A DNA stretch of 64,000 bases from Leptodontidium sp. MPI-SDFR-AT-0119 (lineage: Eukaryota > Ascomycota > Leotiomycetes > Helotiales > Leptodontidiaceae), in NCBI GenBank assembly GCA_020726505.1, contig JAHLEZ010000004.1, positions 2,046,001 through 2,110,000 on the forward strand. The letters run 5' to 3'. The translations under genes and the position numbers were made by a program. Below the pieces are notes generated by a model. That model saw only the letters and a list, made by a program, of their open reading frames with translations. It was not told where the DNA came from and searched no databases. Positions 42,166 through 51,818 of this stretch are shown one piece after another. Each line of letters starts with the position of its first letter. The first letter of the stretch is position 1.

Positions 42166-45100
42166 CCTGAGAGGATTGTAAAGTATCTCAAGTTTATATA
42201 GACAAGGTACGTAGGTAGGACGTGGCCCAGTGGTATGGAAACTGAGTGAATGGATGGCACGCGACAAAAGGCAAGCACTCTCAAGTTGGAGTTGATGGAC
42301 GTTGGGACAATCAGTAGGAGCGACCAGTCAGTAGTAAGTGAGGTTGACGTCAGGGGGTAGGTATAGCATTCAATGACTGCAAGTGAGGAACTCAAGACAG
42401 ACAGTAGTGGAAAGCGGCAGCAAGCAGAGAAAGAGGCAAATAAGTAACAGAGAGGAGCAAAACCATTTCATCCACGGTGACGGGTCCCTGGCCTCTTTAT
42501 GAATGCCGGCCAGGCTCAGGCTCAGGCTTGTCCAGCCCAGCCCAAGGATTCAACAACGTCAGGCCGGCCATCATTGTTGCACAGAGCAAAAAGCCAGAGC
42601 CAGAGAAGAGGAGGACCATGCGATTGCCCCACACCAACAGCCCCAGTATGAGTGAGTACTAAGCCGAAAGAGCGTCATTCCAAGATGAAAATTGCCGCAT
42701 GTTTCCTTTTTGCCAGATGAGACGGCGCGGCGGGGAGCAGCAAGTCGAGACCGGGGCAAAGCAGGACGGCAAGGAGGATGCTGCTCGATGCTGATGGATG
42801 GTAAGGTAGGAAGGGCATACGGAATACGGGAAGTGGGTGGGGGGGATGGTCATCTGAGGTGGTCAATAGCCGCCAGACAGCGACGGCCAAAAGTCCGTCT
42901 TGGGCTCGCGTGGTTCAATAGCCGGTGTAGTGTTGACTTACGAATGCGGAAGTGCAGAAGTGGTTTTGGGTAGATGAGACCAGAAATGGGGGCAACGAAT
43001 AATAGATGGGCTACTCAGGGATGTGGGTTTCTGGATGAGGATTCTGGGACTGGAGTACAGACTTACAGGACGGGGACTGATGTTCGGAAAAGGGGCAGTA
43101 TCTTTGGCGAGTATCTCAAGAGTATTCTTCAAAACTCTGCAATAGTCAGTTTCCTTTCTCTCATTCAGGTACCGACCTACACAGAGAGCCGGCTGTTTGA
43201 GAATGTCCGATTATATAAACAGACACCCGACAGATTTTTGGTGAGGAAAAGACGGACATATTGAAAAGTCGGATATAGTTCCAAGAGTCGGATATTCTAG
43301 AACGTCGGATATTTTCAAAGTTGATTTTCTCAACGAGGGCATCGAGGATTGCATTCATAATGTCAGCAAGCCCGATCATTGGCAGCCAGAGAAAATTCTC
43401 CGTGACAGAAAACGACAAGCATGATCCAAGCAAGTCTCTCTTTCTTTCCTTTCTCTCTCACCCCCCTTTTGAAACGGACCGGGGGAAAGACGAAAAGCTT
43501 CCCCGGACCGATATTTTTTTTGGAGAACCAAGTAGAATTTTCAACTCTATTTCTGCTTGCTTGCTTCCTATTCGTCTAGTCGCCGTCACCTTCGATATCA
43601 AATACACCGAAGGCAGGGCAGGGCAGGTAATCGAGCGTGGGATGAATGCAAGCCTGCCTCTCTCTGTGCATGGCGATTGATTGATTAATTGCTTCGGTAT
43701 CGGCGCCGGCAGAGGAAGAGATTCAACAAAATTCCGGATGGGGGCAGCTATTTTTCACAGTTTCTTGTGTCATCTTCCTGTCCTGTGTCGACAGCTGGCT
43801 GTCACTTCAAATTGCTTTCCAGCCCTTCCCCCACTGCTCTCAAGAGAAACAGTTTGTAAGGAGAAACCTCTCCATCCGGCCCGCGACCCTCAACCCCGCC
43901 ACGCCAGTCTTTCCACCTCCCAAAGCCGCGGGACGCTCTGGTCGTGGCGTCCCTGTCTCCGATCGAGTCTCGTGCAGCGCCACCTACTAGGATCCCCTGT
44001 GGTGGCTTCTGCTCTGCTCCTTCTTTTAGGCCAATGCAGAGGCCGCCGGCGGGCTGAAAGCGTGGGGGTTGGCTGCATGGCCGCGAACGATCGAGGGATG
44101 CATTTCTGGACAGGATTGGATTCCGTGTGGAGAAGTTCGAGTTGGTACAGTAGTCAACTGTACGGAGTCCTCCCTGTGTTTCGGCTTTGCAGAGCGAAGT
44201 CCATCGGCAGGAATACCGGCTCGGATTCTTATTTGTGGAGCTTCAAACGTTGGATTGTTCATGCGAGCTGGATCACTCTCTTTCTGGTTTGTTTTATATC
44301 ACACCGCTTCTTCCTCTTCTTCTTTGGCTTTTAGATCATTCTGCATTCTGCTTTATAGGGAAGCAATTGGTAGCCAACCAAGGTAGCAGCTGACCTTTGT
44401 TCCAGGACGAAATGCTATCTCTTTCGAACGACAATTCGGACAGCCTAACGTCCTCCTCAAGAGGCAACATGACGCAGCACCACACGAATCTGTTTTAGTA
44501 AACCAAATTCACAAGGTCGTACGTATTATACTTCTCTCGGACCCCGTACATGTAAGCAAACAAAGTCAGCCTCCAGTCATCATCAGCATGGCTCTGTGCC
44601 AAAAGACCTGCACCATGCAAGAGGTGCTTCCGAACGCGAGTTCTATGCAATACTCGGTACTCATATTGAGGGGCAAAGAATGAAGGATTTAGCCGCATTT
44701 ATCCAATTGGAACAAACCCGTCCTTCTTATCACAGTATTATGATGTAGCATCAAGACGAACCTTCCCAACACGACCAAATCTGTTTCTACCCACTGGCTG
44801 AAGATGGTGGGGAAAGTTGCAATCAGAGCGAGGGAGGGGGCATTCTAGATTTCCTGGAGTGCGGAGAAGGTTTTCTGGATTATGTACAGTCTGGGGAGCC
44901 CATGAGGATGTCATGCTTGTACCCTGTGGTGGCTGAAAGCTAAGAGGCAAAATCGCGAGTCAATAGCCTCACCGCTGGTAACACAAACCTACTCGCAATT
45001 CCGAAAGAGGAAATTTACTCCATTTGCAGAATTGCCCAATGCGGAAAGCTGGCTCTTCCTTGTGCATTTCCTGTATACTTGAAGAGAAAGACATATCTGA

Positions 45101-45744
45101 AATGAGAACTCAACCTTTCCTGTGAAAGGGCTTCATGTTCCTGTCAAAATCATTCCAGTTATGGCCGTATTTCATTGTGGTAAGGGAATCAAGATCCGAC
45201 GTCACAACTCAAGGACAGCTCAGCTTCTACGTATCTACTTGATGCGAAAATGTAAGATCAACGGCCACGAGATCAACTATAAAACACACACCAGGAACTT
45301 AAATCAAAAGCTGCGTCAAAGCATCAGAGAAGAACTCTAACTCTAAGACCAGATGACGCAGGAGAAGAAACTTAAACTCAAAGTTGAAGCCAAAGCAAAG
45401 CCCAAAAACAAGAACCACCCCTCACTAACCTCTCATCCACGTGATTCCGCCTCCTCAAGCCTGCCCCCATCTTTGACGTGAGAGTGAGAGCTAGTACACC
45501 ACCAAGTGTGGGTGGGGGGCCGGTCCCTTTCCCGGACCCATCTTCCATCCATGACTCCCTCTCTCTCTCAGTAAATGTTCCATTTCCATTCTCACACTTA
45601 ACATACTCATCTCAATCGCTTTCAAAACTCACAAGAAAGAGCCTCCCGCGAGGCTTTCTTGCTTTCCGTTCTCCTCATCAGGTACAATTACATTCTCGGG
45701 CTCGAGTTAGAAATAGAGATTTAGATCACAAGAGATATCTCACG
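42166..45744. other. 3.6-kb gene-poor region
   Basis: The largest gap in the window. A plus-strand frame at 43681-44334 (217 codons) and smaller frames exist, but none has a domain, a sensible N-terminus or coding-like composition. It contains a cluster of gtcggatat motifs (43268-43314). The right end, 45478-45744, is probably the 5' leader of the aldolase gene. Confidence 0.5.
43268..43314. repeat. three copies of GTCGGATAT spaced 17-19 bp
   Basis: Copies begin at 43268, 43287 and 43304, all on the same strand; related tccgat/cggacat words occur just upstream (about 43205-43260). Confidence 0.75.
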
Positions 45745-46980
45745 ATGGCGACTACGATGCAAAAAGCAAATCGGCTGAAGGTGGCGTTCGATGAGGGGAA
45801 AGGCGCGAGTATGGGATGTTGGTAGGTTTTATATTCCCAGGGTTCTGGAATCTACACCTATGTTGTATTGGGAGTATGGTACTGATGTTGGGTTTGTGTG
45901 GATAGGCAGATGATCCCTGGGAGTAATGTCTCGAGAACTCTTGCTAGGACGGGGGTTGATTGGGTTCTTGTCGATTGTGAGTTTCTATGTGCTGAAGCTG
46001 TGGCTTTTGGGATTGAGGCTAACTTGTTGTTTAGGTGAACATGGGAATATGGATGGTATGGATAGTTGAATTCATTTTAGGTCGTCCTTCTCAATGTCTG
46101 GCTCTACTGCCATGAGCTCATGCTGGAATGAGTGTCTCTTTCCGGACCTAGATGTCGTTGTCGTTGTTTGTTTTCAGGACAATATCAGTCAAGTGACAGC
46201 TGACATTCAACATTTTTCACGGAACTTTCACATTTCAGAGAATAAACGAACTAACTCGCCCTTCTTCAGATGCTGCCATGCATGAAGCAGTACCAGCCAT
46301 AGCCGCCTGTGGGGTTAGTCCAATCGTCCGAATCCCAGACAACCAAGGATTCATGGTCAAGCGTAAGTCTTCACCTTCTCACCATAATATCTTCGCCTGA
46401 CACAACAATAGGAGCCCTCGATTCCGGCGCTCACGGCGTCCTAGTCCCTCTCCTATACACAGTAGAAGACGCCCAAAAGCTCGTCAAAAGCGCCAAATTC
46501 CCACCAGTCGGCCAACGCGGTTTCGGTTCTCCTTTCCCACACGAACGCTTCGACCCAGCTCTCGGCTCGACAGACTACCTCCAACAAGCCAACGACGCGA
46601 TCCTCGTCATGGTGCAAATCGAGACCAAAGAAGCGCTCGACAACGTCGATGCCATCGCCGCCGTCCCCGGAATCGACGTCCTCTTCATTGGCCCGTTCGA
46701 TCTAGGGAACAACATCGGGCATCCGATCGTTAATGGGGTCATGCATGATGATTTGCATGCGGCGATTAAGAAGATTTTGGAGGCGTCAAGGAAGGTGGGG
46801 AAGAAAGCGGGGATTTTCTGTACGAGTGGTGAGCAGAGTAAGGGGTATGCTGATATGGGCTTCGATATGATTAGTGTGGCGACGGATGTCCTGATTTTAC
46901 AGGCGAGTGTTACGGCTTCTTTGTATACGGCCAAGGGACTTGGTGCTGCGCCGAAGTTGACGGGACCTTATGGGAAGTAG
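45745..46980 (+). CDS. HpcH/HpaI family class II aldolase
   Basis: Five exons: 45745-45821, 45906-45976, 46035-46055, 46270-46362, 46412-46980; 276 residues. Exon 3 is only 21 nt and encodes most of the CEHGNMD motif. Family motifs: GCWQMIPG, DWVLVDCEHGNMDD (metal/active-site region), SPIVRIPDN, ALDSGAHGVLVPLLY, QRGFGSPF, VQIETKEALDNVDAI (metal-binding Glu) and GIDVLFIGPFDLG (metal-binding Asp). Such enzymes cleave 2-keto-3-deoxy or 4-hydroxy-2-oxo acids to pyruvate and an aldehyde, using a divalent metal; the fungal paralogues act in sugar-acid or aromatic breakdown and the true substrate here is unknown. The frame extends upstream of the ATG without stop as far as 45478, but that stretch looks like leader sequence. 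Confidence 0.93.
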
Positions 46981-47639
46981 ACTTCTTGCTCGCGTGGGAC
47001 TTAGAGTTAAAGTAAATATGCATAATATATACTGAGAAGAGGGTTGGAAGAGTGGAACACAAAACACAAACAAAAAGTCAAGTGCTGCTTGCATAGAGCT
47101 CGATCGGGACATCTTTGAAAAGCAACTTTAGAGTTTCTTGAGGCTATTCATACAAGAAGGAAAGAAAACGGCATCTTCTCTCCAGTTAAGAGGCTGGCAA
47201 TTAGGAGCCACAGCATCTCGCCTAACTGAAAAAGGGCAGCAAAATAACCGAGTCACTACAGTCAACAGACTACATGAGCACAATAGTCTGGAAAACATCG
47301 TCAACATCAGACTTTAACTTCAGAGCACACATATTCAACAGAAACTCAGCGAGCACACAGCCAAACTCTTAAGAAAACAGTTGATGGGAATCCCGGCGGT
47401 TGTTGCCGGCCAAAAGTTCAAACCGTAATAGACAATGCAACGTGGGAGATTCTTATTAGTGATTCATGACTTTCAGACTTCTAACCCCACAGCATTACCA
47501 TGAGTTATGGATGGTATCTCGGCACCTGGATTTAGAAGTTTGGAAGTCTTCCGATACGATGAGAACTCGCCCAATTTCAACTATGACAAACGACAACCTC
47601 GCTTAACAAAAAAAGGGGCAAAAAGAAACAAAATAAAAA
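46981..47639. other. intergenic spacer between aldolase and 5S rRNA genes
   Basis: No coding frame with support. An A-rich stretch at 47609-47640 is the 5S terminator region read on the minus strand. Confidence 0.5.
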
Positions 47640-47640
47640 A
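47634..47640 (-). terminator. Pol III T-run terminator of the 5S gene
   Basis: Six or more T residues on the minus strand directly after the 5S 3' end. Confidence 0.75.
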
Positions 47641-47758
47641 CATACAACAGCAGGGATTCGCTGGTGGTCACCCACCCAACTACTAATCTGCCGATCTGGT
47701 GCTTATGTATGGCAGAGCGGACGGGATGCCCAGTGCTCACCAGTCTATGGTCGTATGT
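47640..47758 (-). rRNA. 5S ribosomal RNA, dispersed single copy
   Basis: Read on the minus strand, the sequence starts ACATACGACCATAG, contains CCCGTCCGCTCTGCC, ATTAGTAGTTGGGTGGGTG and CCAGCGAATCCC, and ends GTTGTATGT: the full fungal 5S sequence of 119 nt. The two ends pair (ACATAC...GTATGT) as helix I, and CTGGTG pairs with CACCAG in helix II, so it looks functional and not a decayed copy. It is followed by TTTTTT, a Pol III terminator. Pezizomycotina scatter 5S genes singly through the genome, which fits this isolated copy. Confidence 0.95.
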
Positions 47759-48132
47759 GACAGCTTCTATTACTATCTCTGAACATATATGAAGTAGTAC
47801 ATGATGTGTCGGCACTGTGAATACTCCACAACCCGCTTTGAGCAAGGCTGGAAGGGGAAGTCGACTTTCATTGAGTTCTAGGTGATGACTTTCGTATGTA
47901 CAGTACCCGACGGCGCTTGCACCAAGAAGCCCTCTTGAGGTTTTGGGCAGCTGCCTCCTTTACCTCTTCTCATGGAGCAGGGATGATGTTCTAAGTCTCT
48001 TACACATTTCTTCATGCCCGAACTTCTACTAACAGCTCAGCTACATTCATCGTTACGAACGAACCTCCCACTGCGGCGTAGACCTCACAATCTCCCCTCT
48101 GTGAATCAAGATACCCTTTTCTCTCGTCAACA
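47759..48132. other. intergenic spacer
   Basis: Between the 5S rRNA upstream region and the 3' end of the glutaredoxin-like gene. Apart from the TATA-like element, nothing is seen. Confidence 0.5.
47784..47791 (-). promoter_or_regulatory. TATA-like element upstream of the 5S gene
   Basis: catatatg lies about 26-33 bp upstream of the 5S start, where the TATA box of filamentous-fungal 5S genes is found. Confidence 0.6.
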
Positions 48133-48559
48133 TCAACTTTCCTTCCCTTCCGCCACATCCATCTTCTTCTTAATCTCCTCCGCCGTAAAACGATGCATCA
48201 ACTTAATTGCCTTTGCCGAATTCTTAGGATCCTCTTCCCCAAACTTCTCGCTACTAATATGAACCTATTCAACACCAAACCCATCAACATCAACATCAAC
48301 AAGCCCAAACAAACCCAAAGCGGCCCAATTACCCCTTTTTAGGTTTCTGGGGGAAACGTACCACGGGAGTATCAAACTCATACAGGTCCCTCCATTTCTT
48401 AGCTTCTGGCTTCATGACATCGAACTCCGTGTAGTGGAATGGTCGGACGTCCCATACGTTTGAGAGGGTCTGCTTTGCGTTCGTGCAGAGTGAGCAGTTC
48501 ATGCGTGTGAAAAGCGTGATTCGACATGCGTGTTGGAGGTGGCGTATTGAGGGATGCAT
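48133..48559 (-). CDS. glutaredoxin-like protein (YDR286C/C5orf63 family)
   Basis: Two exons on the minus strand, 48559-48362 and 48264-48133 (97-bp intron, GTACGT donor, AATAG acceptor); 109 residues. The thioredoxin-fold start ITLFTRMNCSLCTNAK has the CxxC motif (Cys-Ser-Leu-Cys), and FDTPV followed after the splice by VHIS provides the cis-Pro strand. Family members are small, often mitochondrial proteins annotated as glutaredoxin-like, with uncertain redox activity. The N-terminus MHPSIRHLQHACR is short and basic. The C-terminus (RFTAEEIKKKMD) is the last helix. The gene is divergent from the CHORD gene with 289 bp between starts. Confidence 0.9.
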
Positions 48560-48848
48560 TAAAGCTAATGTTATGAGATATTTGCAGAAATATGAAGAGC
48601 AATGTCATTTGACGCTCAAGTAACATAAGAAACATCCAATTGGATGCAAGTCGACCATCTGAATACCTCGGGGGTCAAAATGCGGGCCCCCTGTTAATGA
48701 CAGGCGGTGTAGGCTGGCAGTTCTGCTTGCTTCCAAAAACCCATCCCACCGACAACATCAACAAAGAGAGTTCAACTCACAACACACATTCAAGATTAAA
48801 CTCAACTTTTTTGACCTAACCTCTCCCTCGAGCAGTCTTCAGCTAACC
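48560..48848. promoter_or_regulatory. divergent promoter between the glutaredoxin-like and CHORD genes
   Basis: 289 bp between the two start codons; no defined element recognised. Confidence 0.45.
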
Positions 48849-49999
48849 ATGGCGCAAAAATGCGTCCATCAGTCGTGTGGGAAGATGTATACCGATCCAG
48901 AGGAGGAGTGCAACTACCACCCCGGCCCACCAATCTTCCATGAGGGGCAGAAAGGTGAGTTCGATATACAACTCTACCCCTCTGTCTTCCCTTCAAACTC
49001 TTAAAACCTGGTTTCCCAAACCTCGTCTCGGAATGGAACAGAATAACTGCTAATACAGTAACTCAACAGGTTGGAAATGCTGCAAACCCCGCGTCCTAAC
49101 ATTCGACGAATTCCTCTCCATAACGCCATGCACAACCGGCAAACACTCAACCACCGACCTCCCCCCCACAATCGAAAAGAAGCAAGGCGAAGCTGTAGAC
49201 TCCTCTCCTGCTGTCGCATCTCCCTCTCCCCCATCCCCAGCACCAGCACCACAGGCTTCTCGCGCCCCAGTCGCAGCTCCACAGGCACCCGCCACCCCGC
49301 TCCCACCCCCACCAGAGTCCGAGGACGACGAGCCCAGCCTGGAGATTCCGAAGGGCAAGATATGTAGACGGAAGGCGTGCGGGTTTCAGTATGAGGGTGG
49401 AGAGAGGGGAGGCGAGAAGTGCGTGTTCCATCCTGGTGCGCCGATCTTTCATGAGGGTAGTAAGGGTTATACATGCTGCAAGCGGAGGGTGCTGGAGTTT
49501 GATGAGTTTATGAAGATTGAGGGATGTCAGACGAAGGATCGACATATGTTCGTGGGAAGCGGTAAGAAGAAGGGTGGGAATACTGCTGGAGAAGAGGTTT
49601 TGGAGACCGTTAGGTGAGTTCGGTTCACTTGCAGAGTATTGGAGTTGAGAAAGGAAGCTGATGCATGGTATTAACAGACACGACTTCTACCAAACGTCGA
49701 CTACGGTAATCGCCTCGTTCTTCCTCAAGAAAATCAACAAAGAGGCCGCTAAGGTTGAGTTCCTCTCAAACGAAATCTCGCTCGACCTCATCACAACTGA
49801 TACCCCTCCAAAACGCTACAAGACTACTGTTCCTCTCTTCGGACCAATCGACACGGCGGCCTCGGAATTCAAGATCATGGGCACGAAGCTGGAGGCGACC
49901 TTTGTCAAGGCGGATGGTAGTTCGTGGCCGGTTTTGAGAAGTGATGAACAACGAACAGGCGAGATCATCCAGGTTGGAAAGGCTGGTAGAGCGATATGA
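48849..49999 (+). CDS. CHORD- and CS-domain Hsp90 co-chaperone (RAR1/Chp1/ChpA-like)
   Basis: Three exons: 48849-48954, 49070-49613, 49678-49999; 323 residues. Two CHORD zinc-binding domains: the first from CVHQSCGKMY through [20 protein letters not shown] and FLSITPC, the second from CRRKACGFQY through CVFHPGAPIFHEGSKGYTCC and IEGC. A Pro/Ala-rich linker joins them, and a C-terminal CS (p23-like) domain follows (HDFYQTSTTVIASFFLKK, FEFLS-like VEFLSNEISLDL, FGPIDTAASEFKIMGTKLE). Animal CHP/melusin and plant RAR1 proteins of this kind bind Hsp90 and Sgt1 and help assemble kinases, kinetochore proteins and immune NLR receptors. In Aspergillus the orthologue ChpA is needed for growth. Every exon junction keeps the CHORD spacing. 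Confidence 0.95.
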
Positions 50000-50136
50000 T
50001 CCTCCCCCCTTGATGTACCTATACGAGACCCACGAAGAAAGCCTGTCCAGCCGAGCACTTGCTCGAGCAAACTTAGAGCAGACAAATAAAAGTTAAACCA
50101 CCAACATTACTCTCTCTGTTTTTACTGCTCGTGTCT

Positions 50137-51449
50137 TTACAATCCTGGACAACAGTGATTTGGGTCCTTAAATGCGACGGTTCGTGTTGCAATGCCGCCT
50201 TTGTGCCTCGAGGCTTCAGGAGATGGGGCCCCTTCTCTCCCGCACGAGGTAATTGGTATTTCTGTACTGGAGTTCCTGGAAGATTCGCTGCTCTCAGACG
50301 AAGAGAGATGAACGTGCTCGATGACCAGATAGCCTTGTGAAGTCGCACCAATTGCATTTGTGCCGCTTGGAAGTGGTTCCTCACCAGTCCACTTCAAAGA
50401 AGTTAGCTTTACTTATGGTGGTTTATGGAAATTGGAATCTCGCAAGATTTTGGCTTCCGGAACATGTTTTCCGAAGCGAAAGTCCCAAGACTTTAAGTAT
50501 GAAAAAGACTTGGAGATTTGTACGTACGATCTGAATGACAGGACCATTGGCCAGCGAAATTGTGGAATTGCCTAAGTTGGATTGAGAAGTAACTCCAGTA
50601 TTTGGAACCAATCTCTTACTTTAACGAGACGTTAGTACGAGAACAAACTTCCGAAAGGCAAATACAAGAAAAGAGACAACTTACGTGTGGGTCATAGCCG
50701 GTTGAAATCCATCCTCAACATCCTTGTTCAGCTTCTTGCGTCCTGTACAGCTGTTCCACAGCAAGTGAGTGACAGCGCTGACGACCAATACAGGTGTACC
50801 TGAATCCCAATTAGTCTCAATTTCTTATATTGGTGGCATAGGTAGTTTACCAAGAGCTACACCAAAAGGCGGCAGTTTCATAGTCTTCAAAGCATACACC
50901 TGCGTGACACAACATCCCAGTGTAGCAAAAGTGATACCAATAGCGAAGACCGTCCAAACAGGAAAGTAGAGGTGCATCAGAGACTCATTATGGCAGAAGA
51001 GGATTGTATGAGCAGCAAAGACTTGCATGACTGTCGAGAAGAGGAGAAGGATGAAGAGGAAGAAAGTTTGGGCGAGGCAACGTTTCGAGATCTTTCTGAC
51101 TTTGTTCTTCATCTCTTCGAGCTCTTTTGCGTTCTGTGTATCTTCGTCGGCGTTTGTGATGTTCCTGTGGAAGTCAGTACTGTTCTTGGGAGCAAAATAT
51201 AGTGTATAGGGAAGCATTTGACTAGGGAATCTGGGCATGGGGAAGAACCTACGTGTACTTCTCTTGTACTGAGTCGTAAAGCTGGACAATACCCACCAGG
51301 CAGATAATCTGGAAGAGAAACAAGAACCAAAATACAAAATCTGCTTCTCTATGTGACAAGCGGTGCATGAAACGGGCGTATTTATAGCAGCTGCCATTGT
51401 CAGTGTTGACTTCTGAATCTTCTGGATATTCGTAATCGTCTGAATCCAT
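50137..51449 (-). CDS. unknown four-transmembrane protein
   Basis: Modelled as five minus-strand exons: 51449-51253, 51164-50851, 50799-50685, 50618-50528, 50391-50137; 323 residues. Four hydrophobic helices are visible: DFVFWFLFLFQIICLVGIVQ, FFLFILLLFSTVMQVFAAH, WTVFAIGITFATLGCCVTQV and GTPVLVVSAVTHLLW. The N-terminus is acidic (MDSDDYEYPEDSE) and there is a charged helix between the first two membrane segments. The C-terminal 120 residues are Ser/Thr-rich and probably cytosolic. Introns 1-3 are secure; intron 3 has a perfect TACTAAC branch site but three nearby acceptors, and intron 4 (136 bp) is less certain, so the tail could differ. I do not recognise the family; a tetraspan plasma-membrane or Golgi protein is the best description. 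Confidence 0.65.
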
Positions 51450-51818
51450 ATTGCTAATGTTCCTTGAGCGACTCTAGACTTGAGGTTCAAGACGAATGGG
51501 TTTAATACCACGGTCCGTAAGGTCTCTCAAGCAGGAAATTGTCGGACGACGGTATAAGATACACTTGATCACGACACTTGGTAGAAGGAGCGTGTTCCCG
51601 ACGTTCTCGTGCAGCCTCGGAGAGAATCGATACCAAGAAATAATATTCGTAAGTCCTCTCGGAATGAATTGTGTAACAAATGAACAGTCTTGAGTAGACA
51701 ATCAGTATGTCGGATTGAAATGGGTATTTACTGGTAGGAGCCATCGACAAGTGACAGTCAAGGACAGATGACCTAGCCTAGGCACTTCCTCGTTTGAAAG
51801 AGAAGGCACGCTCGCGAA
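51450..51818. other. intergenic spacer
   Basis: Upstream of the four-TM gene and downstream of the mitochondrial-protein gene. A minus-strand frame starting with ATG at 51744 encodes 80 residues, but shows no domain. Confidence 0.45.

Noticed and set aside
43681..44334. 217-codon plus-strand frame as a gene
   Set aside because: Composition is Arg/Ser/Leu/Trp-rich without domain, no splice partners, and it resembles chance open sequence; kept only as a note in the gap finding.
47603..47845. 80-codon minus-strand frame
   Set aside because: It is the shadow of the 5S rRNA gene and its flanks.
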